From Paeniglutamicibacter sulfureus (GTDB lineage: Bacteria; Actinomycetota; Actinomycetes; Actinomycetales; Micrococcaceae), in NCBI RefSeq assembly GCF_030512175.1, contig NZ_JAULBL010000001.1, forward strand, positions 744,001 through 808,000: a DNA stretch of 64,000 nt. Direction: 5' to 3'. This document shows, piece by piece, positions 52,189 through 60,776 of this stretch (position 1 is the first letter of the stretch; each line of letters opens with the position of its first letter). The translations under genes were made by a program, and so were the position numbers. Below the pieces are notes generated by a model. The model saw only the letters and a list, made by a program, of their open reading frames with translations. It did not search any database and was not told where the DNA came from.

Positions 52189-53177
52189 GCCTGGGCCGCT
52201 TTTTTGTCGTTGGCGCGCTTGTCTGCGATCAGCGAGACCAGGTCGTAGGCCACGTGCGACGCGGCGACGCCCGTCATCTCGGCATGGTCGTAGGCGGGGG
52301 CGACCTCGACGATGTCGGCTCCGACGATGTTCATGCCGCGCAGCCCCCGGATGATCTCCAGCAGCTCGCGGCTGGTGATGCCGCCGGCCTCGGGCGTTCC
52401 GGTTCCCGGGGCATGCGCCGGATCCAGCACGTCGATGTCCACGGAGATGTAGAGCGGGCGGTCGCCGATCCGGTCGCGCAGCTTGTGCACGATCTCGTTC
52501 ACGCCCTGGTAGTAGACATCCGAACTGGTGACGATGCCGAAGCCGAAGCGCTTGTCGTCCTCAAGGTCCTTCTTGCCGTAGAGCGGGCCGCGGGTGCCCA
52601 CGTGGGAGATGGCCTCGGTGTCGAGGATGCCTTCCTCCACCGCGCGGCGGAAGGGGGTGCCGTGGGTGTACTCGGCACCGAAATAGGTGTCCCAGGTGTC
52701 AAGGTGCGCATCGAAGTGCAGCATTGCCACCGGCGCGCCCGCGCGTTCGGCGGCGGCGCGCAAGAGAGGCAGCGCGATGGTGTGGTCCCCGCCGAGGGTC
52801 ACCAGGGTGGAGCCGTCGGCAGTGAGGTCCAAGGCGTTTTGCTGGATGGTCTCGATGGCCTCGTTGATGTTGAAGGGATTTACCGCCATGTCCCCGGCGT
52901 CGGCCACCTGGGTCAGCGCGAAGGGCGAGACATCCAGGGCCGGGTTGTAGGGACGCAGCAGGCGGGAGGACTCGCGGATGTGCGTGGACCCGAAACGTGC
53001 ACCTGGCCGATAGGAAACTCCTGCGTCGAACGGAACACCCACGACCTTGATGTCGGCGGCCGGCACCTGGTCGATGCGCGGGAGCCGGGCATAGGTGCCC
53101 AGTCCGGCAAAACGCGGAATCCTTGAGGCGTCGATGGGCCCGATGTTTCCGTTTTCTTCAATGCGGAGTTCTTCCAC
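52185..53177 (-). CDS. Agmatinase/guanidinobutyrase family ureohydrolase
   Basis: Dinuclear manganese hydrolase releasing urea from a guanidino compound, 330 residues. Metal ligands in [28 protein letters not shown] and [25 protein letters not shown] are complete. The GTG at 53177 has GAGGGAG with a 6-7 base gap and is preferred over the GTG at 53204. Its partner ThDP enzyme overlaps its end. Whether it acts on agmatine, 4-guanidinobutyrate or 3-guanidinopropionate cannot be read from the sequence. Confidence 0.93.
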   Translation of the reverse strand: MEELRIEENGNIGPIDASRIPRFAGLGTYARLPRIDQVPAADIKVVGVPFDAGVSYRPGARFGSTHIRESSRLLRPYNPALDVSPFALTQVADAGDMAVNPFNINEAIETIQQNALDLTADGSTLVTLGGDHTIALPLLRAAAERAGAPVAMLHFDAHLDTWDTYFGAEYTHGTPFRRAVEEGILDTEAISHVGTRGPLYGKKDLEDDKRFGFGIVTSSDVYYQGVNEIVHKLRDRIGDRPLYISVDIDVLDPAHAPGTGTPEAGGITSRELLEIIRGLRGMNIVGADIVEVAPAYDHAEMTGVAASHVAYDLVSLIADKRANDKKAAQA

Positions 53178-53227
53178 GTTCTTCTCCCTCAGGGTTTCCG
53201 GCACCGAGCGCCGAACATGCCTTGTTG

Positions 53228-53283
53228 CTCAATATGAAACAACCGTTGCCCTGTATGCTATTTGTGGTGTGGGCAACAGTCAA
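53228..53283 (-). promoter_or_regulatory. Promoter and operator candidate of the ureohydrolase operon
   Basis: On the minus strand TTGACT (53278-53283), 17 bases, TAGCAT (53255-53260) form a good housekeeping promoter. Just inside the transcript, 53228-53240 reads CTCAATATGAAAC on the plus strand; a similar GTTCAATATGGACAC lies at 53413-53427. These shared TCAATATG sites may bind the XRE-cupin regulator encoded at 57152. Confidence 0.5.
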
Positions 53284-53529
53284 GGCACCCGCCTCGGCCC
53301 GGGGATCAGATGGGCGAGCATGGCTCGCGGTGCCGCCACGTTCCCCGCATGGGCCCTGCCCCGTCAACACCCAGCACGGCCCTGACATGGCTCCGTCCAC
53401 CCTGGGTGAATCGTTCAATATGGACACACCCGGCAGCCGCTTGTTACTTCCGGTGCGTACTCAGCACCGAATCGGCAACTTCCAGCACAGCGCAATGGGG
53501 TGTGGATCAGTTCATCGAACTTGGCCGGA
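53284..53529. other. Non-coding region upstream of the ureohydrolase promoter
   Basis: No credible gene. It contains the second TCAATATG element (53413-53427) and open frames without coding character. Confidence 0.45.
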
Positions 53530-53655
53530 TTAGGCGGGGGGACGCGGCTTGGCCCGCTCGCGCATCAAGAACACATACAGAAGTGCCAGGATGGTCGAAA
53601 CGATCAGCACCACAGCGAGCATGAAAGCTCGGGGCGCCTCGGTGGAGTTCACCAT
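53530..53655 (-). CDS. Candidate single-helix small membrane protein, 41 residues
   Basis: ATG 53655 to TAA 53530. Short polar start MVNSTEAPRAF, one strong helix (MLAVVLIVSTILALLYVFLM, residues 12-31) and a positively charged tail RERAKPRPPA, consistent with an N-out, C-in single-span protein. GGAG lies 11 bases upstream, a little far. Small single-span subunits accompany some transporters; the nearby APC permease is a possible partner, but this is a guess. Confidence 0.4.
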   Translation of the reverse strand: MVNSTEAPRAFMLAVVLIVSTILALLYVFLMRERAKPRPPA

Positions 53656-53742
53656 GGCGCCGGAGACTCCGTCGATCTCGGCGAGCGCCGAGCGTGATCA
53701 AGGTCGACGGCGGGGGCTTTTCATCGGGCATGCCTAGAAGCA

Positions 53743-53782
53743 CTTTCAGTGATGGAAAGCCGTGCTTTTCCATCACTGAAAG
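53743..53782 (-). terminator. Terminator of the four-helix membrane protein gene
   Basis: CTTTCAGTGATGGAAA (53743-53758) and TTTCCATCACTGAAAG (53767-53782) make a perfect 16-bp stem with an 8-base loop, 8 bases past the stop of the minus-strand gene. Unusually AT-rich for this genome. Confidence 0.8.
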
Positions 53783-53789
53783 CCACCGG

Positions 53790-54227
53790 TCAAACGTCCT
53801 GCCTGGGACGCTCCCGCTTCGCAAACGACGAGAACAAGGCGCGGTCCGCCGCATACATGCAAATGGATATGCCCACAGACAACGCCAGTGCCTTGACGAT
53901 CACTTCCTGCGGATTCGCGGGCAGCAACACCAGCTGGACGGGACCCACGAGGAAAATCAACAACACCATCCACAAAAGATAGGAAAGCGACATCGGTGGC
54001 TCCAGGGCCTCGGAATGGAATTGCCGACGCAAGATCGTGGCGACGCTGATAAAAATGATGATCATGGCCAGGGCAATCGCGCCGGGAATGACAAACGTTC
54101 TGGAGGTCCGGAGCAGTGTCAATGTGACCCCCGCAGTTCCGCCCAGGATCATCGCCAGCCACCACGGTGCCCAGAGCCGCTTGGGTCGCCAAGGAACCAA
54201 GGATGTGTCTTCGGGCAGGGTACTCAC
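53790..54227 (-). CDS. Four-helix membrane protein, unknown
   Basis: 145 residues from GTG 54227, which has AAGGA eight bases upstream. Four hydrophobic segments in two pairs: LWAPWWLAMILGGTAGVTLTLL and FVIPGAIALAMIIIFISVATIL, then LSYLLWMVLLIFLVGPVQLVLL and VIVKALALSVGISICMYAADRALF. Polar ends, basic tail FAKRERPRQDV. I do not recognise a family. Divergent from the APC permease. Confidence 0.75.
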   Translation of the reverse strand: MSTLPEDTSLVPWRPKRLWAPWWLAMILGGTAGVTLTLLRTSRTFVIPGAIALAMIIIFISVATILRRQFHSEALEPPMSLSYLLWMVLLIFLVGPVQLVLLPANPQEVIVKALALSVGISICMYAADRALFSSFAKRERPRQDV

Positions 54228-54316
54228 AAACAAAGTCCTTAAAGCAGGCGGGTGCAACGCAGGAAACGACTTCCCTGATGTATGCCGCTACAAAATGGTT
54301 GCTTTTCGGCGGCTGA

Positions 54317-56374
54317 ATGTCAAAGCGGCGTACTGTCGCGCACGTCACCAAACTAGTTGTCACCAGCTATGTCCAGGCTCGTTGGGCAAGAGTAGCGTTC
54401 CTTCTCGTGAAGAAAACCTCTGCGTCAGCCGGACTGGTTTCGCCCGTGCGAACCAAGACCCGTCCAAAACGCTTTTCAAGGTGGCTCCGTGACACCGAAA
54501 TAGGTCAGGACCACGCGGAACCCGCCGGATCCACGCCAACCGGACACCGATGGTGGCAGGTTATGTGCCTCTCCGGCCTGGACTACTTTTCAACGCTTGG
54601 CTACCAACCCGCCATTGCCGCACTGGCGGCCGGCGCCTTGGCCCCGTTGGCGACGCTCTTGCTCGTGGCAGTCACCCTGGGTGCGGCGTTGCCGGTCTAT
54701 CGGCGCGTGGCCAACGAATCCCCGCACGGGCAGGGTTCGATCTCCATGCTCGAGCGTCTGCTGCCCCATTGGAAGGGCAAACTGTTCGTCCTGGTGCTGT
54801 TGGGCTTTGCGGCCACGGACTTCATGATCACCATTACGCTGTCCTCGGCCGATGCCACGGCGCACATCATCGAAAACCCCTTCACCCCCGATGCATTCCA
54901 CGGGCAGCAAGTCATTATTACGCTGGTCCTCATCCTGCTGCTGGGGGCACTGTTCCTGCGCGGCTTCCACGAGGTCATCTGGCTGGCCGTTGGCCTGGTC
55001 GCCGTCTACTTGCTGCTCAACCTCGTCGTCATTGCCGTCGCAGTGGCGTCGCTGGTTCGCGACCCCGCCCCCGTAGACCATTGGTGGCTGAACCTGACGG
55101 CCTCGCATTCGGAACCCTGGATGATGGTTGCCATTGCCCTGCTCGTCTTCCCCAAGTTGGCCCTGGGTCTGTCCGGCTTCGAAACCGGCGTGGCCGTGAT
55201 GCCCCAGATCCGGAAGGCACCCGGGGACACCGAGGCCAGTCCACTCGGACGCATCGCCGGAGCCAAGAAGCTCCTGCTGACGGCGGCACTGACCATGAGC
55301 GTGTTCCTGGTTTCCTCCTCGATCGTCACCACCCTGCTGATACCCGCCCCGGAATTCCAGCCCGGCGGCCAGGCCAATGGCCGCGCGTTGTCGTTCCTGG
55401 CCCACTCGATGCTCGGCGAGGGCTTCGGCAGCGTCTACGACCTGTCCACCATCCTGATCCTGTGGTTTGCCGGTGCCTCGGCCCTGGCGGGGATGTTGAA
55501 CCTCATTCCCCGCTACCTGCCCCGCTTTGGCATGGCCCCGGAGTGGGCACGGGCCGTCCGCCCCCTGGTGTTGGTACTCATCGGCATTGCCGTGGTCATC
55601 ACCATCTTGTTCGAGGCAAGTGTCGACGCCCAGGGCGCCGCCTACGCCACCGGCGTGCTGGTGCTCATGGCCTCGGCCGCGGTGGCGGTCACCATCTCGG
55701 CCAGGCGCAAGGGCCAGCGGTGGCGGGCCATTGGCTTCGGGATCATTTCGGCCATATTCATCTACACCACCGGCGCCAATGTCGTCGAGCGGCCCGACGG
55801 CATCCGGATTGCCGGGTTCTTCATCGCCGGGATCATCGTCGTCTCCATGGTTTCGCGTTTCCGGCGCTCCACGGAACTGCGGGCCACGTCGGTGACCCTC
55901 GATGAGGAGGCCCTGAAGATCATCGAGACCTCCAGCCGGGATTCGATGGTGCGGATCATCGCCCACGAGCCGGTCCGCCTCTCGGCCGCCCGCTACCGGC
56001 ACAAGCTTGCCCACGCAAGGATGGCCAGCCATCTGCCCGAGGATGCGCCGGTGGTCTTCATCGAGATCAGGGTCTCGGACTTCTCGGACTTCGCCCAGGA
56101 CATCGTGGTTACCGGGACCACCCGGCACGGATACAAGATCCTGCAGGCCGAGGCGCCTTCCGTGCCCACCGCCATTGCCGCGATCTGCCTGGAAATCCGC
56201 GACCAAACCGGCGTGATGCCGCACATCTACTTCCGCTGGACCGAAGGCAACCCGGTGCACAACCTATTGCGCTTCCTGTTCCTTGGCCAGGGCGAGATCG
56301 CACCGCTGACGCGCGAAGTGCTGCGCGAGGCCGAGCCGGCCATCGGCAAGCGCCCCTGGGTGCACGTGGGCTAA
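54317..56374 (+). CDS. APC superfamily amino-acid permease with C-terminal cytosolic domain
   Basis: Transporter of up to 685 residues, with the start unresolved: ATG 54317, GTG 54407 and GTG 54443 are in frame, and homologues of this type start close to [13 protein letters not shown], favouring the later ones. About twelve helices from [38 protein letters not shown] to about residue 515; [22 protein letters not shown] is the conserved central helix. The last 160 residues are cytosolic ([54 protein letters not shown]), as in KUP-like and APC proteins of actinobacteria. Substrate unknown, possibly amino acids, polyamines or potassium. Confidence 0.88.
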   Translation: MSKRRTVAHVTKLVVTSYVQARWARVAFLLVKKTSASAGLVSPVRTKTRPKRFSRWLRDTEIGQDHAEPAGSTPTGHRWWQVMCLSGLDYFSTLGYQPAIAALAAGALAPLATLLLVAVTLGAALPVYRRVANESPHGQGSISMLERLLPHWKGKLFVLVLLGFAATDFMITITLSSADATAHIIENPFTPDAFHGQQVIITLVLILLLGALFLRGFHEVIWLAVGLVAVYLLLNLVVIAVAVASLVRDPAPVDHWWLNLTASHSEPWMMVAIALLVFPKLALGLSGFETGVAVMPQIRKAPGDTEASPLGRIAGAKKLLLTAALTMSVFLVSSSIVTTLLIPAPEFQPGGQANGRALSFLAHSMLGEGFGSVYDLSTILILWFAGASALAGMLNLIPRYLPRFGMAPEWARAVRPLVLVLIGIAVVITILFEASVDAQGAAYATGVLVLMASAAVAVTISARRKGQRWRAIGFGIISAIFIYTTGANVVERPDGIRIAGFFIAGIIVVSMVSRFRRSTELRATSVTLDEEALKIIETSSRDSMVRIIAHEPVRLSAARYRHKLAHARMASHLPEDAPVVFIEIRVSDFSDFAQDIVVTGTTRHGYKILQAEAPSVPTAIAAICLEIRDQTGVMPHIYFRWTEGNPVHNLLRFLFLGQGEIAPLTREVLREAEPAIGKRPWVHVG

Positions 56375-56453
56375 GGCACCTGGCATTCGGCACCGCGGGC
56401 TTGCCCCCGCGGCCTAGGATTGCAGGGTCCCTGTCGCTTGTCGTGGAGTCTGT

Positions 56454-57071
56454 GTGTCTGCCGTGGAAAAGAATCCGTCCCGAGAGGGCGGGCGCAAATT
56501 GCTGGTCGCGCTGTTCGTTGCCTATCTCAGCCTGCTCGCCTGGATCGTGCTGTGGAAGCTCGAAGTCCCGTACCTCGGCGGGGGCGTGCTTCGCCAGCTC
56601 AAGCTGGTCCCGTTCGCTCCCGGTTCAGGGTTCGGGGCGAGCGCACCTTTCGAAGTTGTCGCGAACATCCTGCTCTTCGTGCCCTTCGGCCTCTACCTTG
56701 GCCTGCTCGCACCGTCGCGGCAGTGGTGGAAGGCCGCGGGCGCGGTCGCCGGGGCGAGCGCGGCGCTGGAGGTCATCCAGTACGTCCTGGCCCTTGGGAG
56801 CTCGGATGCCACCGACCTTGTCGTCAACACCGCCGGTGGACTGGCCGGGATCGGCCTGCTCGACCTGGCACGGCACCGGCTTCAGGCGAGGACGACCGCG
56901 GTCATGACACGGATCTGCACGATCGGGACCGTGTTCGCCCTGCTTTTGACCGGGGTCTTCGTGGCTTCTCCCCTGCGCTACGCGCCGCCGCGGGACGCCG
57001 CGGCCCTCTCCATGCACTCAGTACCCGCACAGCTGGCAGGGAACACGGCGAAGGACAATGTCCCCGGCTAA
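56454..57071 (+). CDS. VanZ family membrane protein
   Basis: 205 residues from GTG 56454, with GTGGAG seven bases upstream. Five hydrophobic segments; the VanZ core is LKLVPFAPGSGF (the N-P-like region), APFEVVANILLFVPFGLYLGLL, ASAALEVIQYVLALGSSDATDLVVNTAGGLAGI. VanZ gives low-level teicoplanin resistance in enterococci; most homologues, this one included, have no known role. C-terminal tail is Pro/Ala-rich. Confidence 0.88.
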   Translation: MSAVEKNPSREGGRKLLVALFVAYLSLLAWIVLWKLEVPYLGGGVLRQLKLVPFAPGSGFGASAPFEVVANILLFVPFGLYLGLLAPSRQWWKAAGAVAGASAALEVIQYVLALGSSDATDLVVNTAGGLAGIGLLDLARHRLQARTTAVMTRICTIGTVFALLLTGVFVASPLRYAPPRDAAALSMHSVPAQLAGNTAKDNVPG

Positions 57072-57151
57072 GCCCGAACACAAGCGGCCAGCGGACAGTG
57101 GCGGCTGGAGGTCTTTTCCGCGGGTTTCGTCCACGGGTTGGGCAACGGGTC

Positions 57152-57727
57152 CTAACGCGACGCGGCGGGGACCAGCGTCCAGGTGACGATGGCTTCCTCG
57201 CCCGTCGGGTTCTTCCAGCTGTGCGGCTCGCGCCCCGGGAAGGTCACGGTGTCCCCCGCGTCGAGGTCAAGGCGCTCGTTGGCGAAAATCAGCACAAAGC
57301 GCCCGGAGAGGACATGGAGCACCTCCACCTCGCAATCCACCGAGTAGAGCTCCTTTTCACCCTCGCCGTGCGGGGCAATGACGGCGCGAATCACCTGCAG
57401 GCGCCGCTCCGAACGCGCCGTCACCAACCTTTCGACAATTCCTTCGCCTCCCAGTGAGATGCGAGGGGCCTCGGCAAGCCTGACCACGTGGGTGTCCGGC
57501 TGGGTGAAAAGCTCCCCGACCTCCAGGGACAGTACCTGGCAAAGGGTCACCAGCGATGCCACCGAGGGGCTGGTCAAATCGCGCTCCACCCGGGAGAGAA
57601 AACCCTTGGTCAAGCCCGTGGATTCGGCGATCTGGTCAATGGTCAGACGCTGGGCATGACGCGCCGCCCGGATCCGCGAGCCGATGGCGAGGGCAGCACT
57701 GCTGGGCTCAACGGGCAGGGCTTTCAT
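57152..57727 (-). CDS. XRE family regulator with C-terminal cupin domain
   Basis: 191 residues from ATG 57727 (GGAG nine bases upstream). HTH_3 domain (about 12-68): GSRIRAARHAQRLTIDQIAESTGLTKGFLSRVERDLTSPSVASLVTLCQVLSL. Cupin_2 domain (about 110-185): ELYSVDCEVEVLHVLSGRFVLIFANERLDLDAGDTVTFPGREPHSWKNPTGEEAIVTW. The PuuR/YdcN-like layout senses small metabolites such as polyamine intermediates. It is divergent from the sodium:solute symporter and probably controls it and the ureohydrolase operon. Confidence 0.92.
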   Translation of the reverse strand: MKALPVEPSSAALAIGSRIRAARHAQRLTIDQIAESTGLTKGFLSRVERDLTSPSVASLVTLCQVLSLEVGELFTQPDTHVVRLAEAPRISLGGEGIVERLVTARSERRLQVIRAVIAPHGEGEKELYSVDCEVEVLHVLSGRFVLIFANERLDLDAGDTVTFPGREPHSWKNPTGEEAIVTWTLVPAASR

Positions 57728-57786
57728 CGGCGCGGGTCTCCAGGTGGGCTCGAGGGAAATATTGCGTTCATACAGCTTAGGTGCAA

Positions 57787-57815
57787 TTGACGTGTGCGAC
57801 ACCTCACATTAGCCT
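57787..57815 (+). promoter_or_regulatory. Promoter of the sodium:solute symporter
   Basis: TTGACG (57787-57792), 17 bases, TAGCCT (57810-57815). The spacer starts inside the small inverted repeat GTGT-GCG-ACAC (57792-57802). Candidate site for the divergent XRE-cupin regulator. Confidence 0.5.
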
Positions 57816-57888
57816 GTAGAACAACAAAAGTTTACCCCTAGGCATCCCAGAGTTGCACCCAAGTTCATTCCCAGCAAAGGCTCCCCCC

Positions 57889-59415
57889 ATGGAATTCATC
57901 AATGGCACGATCGTTGCCGTCTATTTGGCGGCTATGCTCATCTTCGGCTGGTGGGGAAAATCGCGCACCAAGAACAGCAGCGACTACCTCGTGGCCGGCA
58001 GGCGGCTCGGCCCGTTCCTGTACACCGGCACGATGGCGGCGGTCGTCCTGGGCGGGGCCTCCACCGTCGGCGGCGTCGGCCTCGGCTACAAGTTCGGGAT
58101 CTCCGGCATGTGGCTGGTCGTGGCCATCGGCGCCGGCGTCATCCTGCTCTCGCTGCTCTTCGCACCCACCCTGCAGCGCCTGAAGATCTTCACCGTCTCG
58201 CAGATGCTCACCCTGCGCTACGGCAGCAAGTCCGCGACGAACACCTCGGGTATCGTCATGCTCGCCTACACACTGATGCTCTGCGCAACCTCCACCAGCG
58301 CCTATGCGACGATCTTCGTGGTCCTCTTCGGCTGGGAGCGCTGGCTGGCCATCGCCATCGGCGGGGTCATCGTGGTCATCTACTCCACCATTGGCGGCAT
58401 GTGGTCGATCACCCTGGCCGACCAGGTCCAGTTCGTCATCAAGACCGTGGGCATCTTCTTCCTGATGCTGCCCTTCGCACTGAACGCAGCCGGCGGCATG
58501 TCAGGGATCCGCGAACGCGTCGGGGCGGAGTTCTTCAGCTTCACCGGCATCGGCGTCCAGACGATCATCACCTACTTCGTGGTCTACACCCTGGGCCTGC
58601 TCATCGGCCAGGACATCTGGCAGCGCGTGTTCACCGCCAAGACCCCGAAGGTGGCCCGCTGGGGCGGCACCACCGCCGGCATCTACTGCGTGCTCTACGG
58701 GGCAGCCGGCGCCATCATCGGCATGGCCGCCAAGGTCGCCTTGCCGGAGATCATCGGCGCTGACACCAACAAGGACGTGGTCTACGCGGAGGTCGCCACT
58801 CAGCTGCTGCCCGTCGCCGTCGGCGGACTGGTGCTGGCAGCCGCTGTGGCAGCCATGATGTCCACTGCCTCCGGCGCGCTGATTGCCGCTGCCACAGTGG
58901 CCCGCACCGACGTCACCCCGTTCGTGGCCAGCTGGTTCGGCAGGCACGTGAAGGTGAACACCAACGAAAACCCGGAGCACGACGTGCGTGCCAACCGCAT
59001 CTGGGTGCTGCTGCTGGGCATTGTCTCGATCGTGCTGGCCATCATGGTCTCCGACGTGGTCGCGGCACTGACCATTGCCTACGACATCCTGGTGGGCGGC
59101 CTGCTGGTGGCCATCATCGGCGGGCTGGTCTGGAAGCGCGGGAATGGGCTGGGGGCCGCCGCCTCGATGGCTGCCGGAACCATTGTCACCTTGGGCACCA
59201 TGATCGTCCTGGAAATCCAGGCCGAACAGCGCTTTGACGGCATCTACGCGAACGAGCCAATCTACTTCGGATTGATTGCCTCGGCACTGACCTTCATCGT
59301 GGTCTCCCTGATCACGCGACCCACCTCCGCGGCGGTCATCACCCGCTGGAACGCCCGGGTCGCCGGCCATGCCGACGCCGAGGGCGCGGAAATCACCGAG
59401 GTCGCCGGCCGCTAG
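57889..59415 (+). CDS. Sodium:solute symporter (SSS family)
   Basis: 508 residues, 13 predicted helices, from ATG 57889 with AAAGG eight bases upstream. The family start MEFINGTIVAVYLAAMLIFGWWGKSRTKNSSDYLVAGRRLGPF, the sodium-site region GTMAAVVLGGASTVGGVGLGYKFG and GLVLAAAVAAMMSTASGALIAAATVARTDV are characteristic. It imports an organic solute with sodium. Association with the ureohydrolase/ThDP operon and the XRE-cupin regulator suggests a guanidino compound, polyamine or related amine as substrate; inferred only. Confidence 0.93.
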   Translation: MEFINGTIVAVYLAAMLIFGWWGKSRTKNSSDYLVAGRRLGPFLYTGTMAAVVLGGASTVGGVGLGYKFGISGMWLVVAIGAGVILLSLLFAPTLQRLKIFTVSQMLTLRYGSKSATNTSGIVMLAYTLMLCATSTSAYATIFVVLFGWERWLAIAIGGVIVVIYSTIGGMWSITLADQVQFVIKTVGIFFLMLPFALNAAGGMSGIRERVGAEFFSFTGIGVQTIITYFVVYTLGLLIGQDIWQRVFTAKTPKVARWGGTTAGIYCVLYGAAGAIIGMAAKVALPEIIGADTNKDVVYAEVATQLLPVAVGGLVLAAAVAAMMSTASGALIAAATVARTDVTPFVASWFGRHVKVNTNENPEHDVRANRIWVLLLGIVSIVLAIMVSDVVAALTIAYDILVGGLLVAIIGGLVWKRGNGLGAAASMAAGTIVTLGTMIVLEIQAEQRFDGIYANEPIYFGLIASALTFIVVSLITRPTSAAVITRWNARVAGHADAEGAEITEVAGR

Positions 59416-59448
59416 CACCGGATTCACGGCACGGACCGCATCCCGAAG

Positions 59449-59487
59449 GGAGCCCGTCTCCGCGCACTGCGCGCGAAGACGGGCTCC
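59449..59487 (+). terminator. Terminator of the symporter gene
   Basis: A 17-bp stem with one mismatch, 59449-59465 (starting GGAGCCCGTCT) with 59471-59487 (ending GACGGGCTCC), 5-base loop, followed by TTCCTTTC. Confidence 0.85.
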
Positions 59488-59542
59488 TTCCTTTCGCCGC
59501 AGCCCTTCCCCGGCGGGCCCCGTCGCTCCTAGGCTGGGCCGC

Positions 59543-60121
59543 ATGGACAATCTCAAGGACCACCTCACCACGTACCTGGACAGCACGCGCGAAGCCATGC
59601 TCTGGAAGGTCGAGGGGCTCAGCGAGCAGGAAATGACCCGCCCCATGGTCGGGACGGGCACCAACATCCTGGGCCTGATCCAGCATCTGGCCACCGTCGA
59701 GTACGGCTACTTCGTCGAATGCCTCGGGTTCACGGTCGAGGATGAACGCCACGACGCGCTGATGGCCGATCCGGAAGTCAGCGCCGACATGTGGGTGCCC
59801 GCCGATGTCCCCTGCTCCGAGATCCTCGATTTCTACCGCCGCGCCATCGCCGCAGCAAACCACAACATCGCAGCCCTCCCCCTGGATGCACCGGCCACGG
59901 TTTCCTGGTGGGTGCCGGAGAAACGCGACACCACGCTCGGGCGCCTGCTGCTGCACATGAACGTGGAGACCGCACGCCATGCGGGCCATGCCGACATCGT
60001 GCGGGAGCTCATCGACGGTTCCACCGGAATGCGCCGGGACAACACCAACATTCCTCCCTACGACCCCGTTGCCTGGACGCAATTGCACGCAAATATCTTG
60101 CGGGCCTCCGAATCACGGTAA
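59543..60121 (+). CDS. DinB family protein (DUF664)
   Basis: 192 residues. Starts MDNLKDHLTTYLDSTREAMLWKVEGLSEQEMTRPMVGTGTNILGLIQHLATVEYGYF; the metal-ligand histidines lie in IQHLATVE and LLLHMNVETARHAGHADIVRELI. DUF664 proteins belong to the DinB/MST superfamily and may use mycothiol. Single gene; the upstream in-frame extension (from 59369) passes through the symporter terminator and is not coding. Confidence 0.9.
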   Translation: MDNLKDHLTTYLDSTREAMLWKVEGLSEQEMTRPMVGTGTNILGLIQHLATVEYGYFVECLGFTVEDERHDALMADPEVSADMWVPADVPCSEILDFYRRAIAAANHNIAALPLDAPATVSWWVPEKRDTTLGRLLLHMNVETARHAGHADIVRELIDGSTGMRRDNTNIPPYDPVAWTQLHANILRASESR

Positions 60122-60263
60122 AGTGGACCACAGCTTCACGAGACGCGTCGGCAAGCTCCGACTCAGACGCGCACCAACCCCAGGTTCATGGGTGGTTCGG
60201 ATGAAGAAGCGGTCGCGGACCACTTGGCCCCGGCAAGAGCTCACGAAAGGCTTTCGCCCCCAC

Positions 60264-60536
60264 ATGGCACCTTCCATCCCCGTTTTGCCCCTGCTCGATG
60301 TCCACCGTGCGGTCGTCGAGCTGCGCCTTGCCGGTTCCTGGCACAGCTACCACGTTGCGGACGCACCTTCGCTGGCCGCGGCCCTGGCCAATGCCGTCGG
60401 CTCGCCGCGCTTCGACGCCCACGCGAGGGAGCTGTCGGTGCGCATCCCCCGGGCCGGAAAGCCCGCCGGACAGGCGTTGTTTTTTAGTCTCAACGAATTT
60501 TCACTTGTCCTGCCAACGGCTACACTCGTGGGTTGA
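60264..60536 (+). CDS. Small hypothetical protein, 90 residues
   Basis: ATG 60264; another in-frame ATG at 60201 would add 21 basic residues. The sequence IPVLPLLDVHRAVVELRLAGSWHSYHVADAPSLAAALANAVG has a plausible mixed alpha/beta pattern and actinobacterial codon bias, and ends FSLNEFSLVLPTATLVG. No family recognised. Its last codons overlap the promoter of the next transcript, which lowers confidence slightly. Confidence 0.5.
   Translation: MAPSIPVLPLLDVHRAVVELRLAGSWHSYHVADAPSLAAALANAVGSPRFDAHARELSVRIPRAGKPAGQALFFSLNEFSLVLPTATLVG
60498..60526 (+). promoter_or_regulatory. Promoter of the riboswitch-VIT1 transcript
   Basis: TTTTCA (60498-60503), 17 bases, TACACT (60521-60526). The expected transcription start near 60533 is two bases before the first conserved riboswitch nucleotides, which supports both calls. 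Confidence 0.65.
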
Positions 60537-60750
60537 AGGGGAGTAGTTCCCAGACCCGCCGGCACGGCGGGACAGCGGTGCGTCGACATACTGGTTACAG
60601 CGTTGTAACCCGGCAATCCACCCGGGGCCACGGGCAATCCAGCCCGGCCCGGGCGAACGAGACCTTCGGTCCACACATTGGTGGCCCGAGGCTCAACGTA
60701 CCCAAAAAGAAATCCTGCTGGGCCTCCCCATCGCATGGCCTCCCGAGGCC
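60535..60750 (+). ncRNA. yybP-ykoY-type manganese riboswitch leader
   Basis: The 240-base leader of the VIT1 gene begins GAAGGGGAGTAG (60535-60546), the 5' hallmark of the yybP-ykoY Mn2+ riboswitch, contains CATACTGG, and near 60656-60666 has AACGAGACCTT, like the conserved 3' part of that motif. Hairpins CCCGCCG-GCA-CGGCGGG (60555-60571) and GGTTACA-GCGT-TGTAACC (60593-60610) fit helices of the aptamer. GGCCT-CCCG-AGGCC (60737-60750) just before the ribosome site may be part of the expression platform. Manganese should switch the transporter on. A covariance-model search would settle it. Confidence 0.75.
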
Positions 60751-60776
60751 GTGAACGCCCACATGAGGATGAGAGC

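Noticed and set aside
53507-53854. A 115-residue minus-strand frame spanning the hairpin at 53743-53782.
   Set aside because: It reads across a strong terminator and competes with the better 41-residue membrane peptide in another frame.
54590-56260. A 556-codon minus-strand frame opposite the APC permease.
   Set aside because: Gln/Gly/His/Asp-rich translation typical of antisense to membrane protein codons; no ribosome site or motif.
59369-59542. In-frame extension upstream of the DUF664 gene.
   Set aside because: It passes through the symporter C-terminus and its terminator; family alignment starts at the ATG at 59543.
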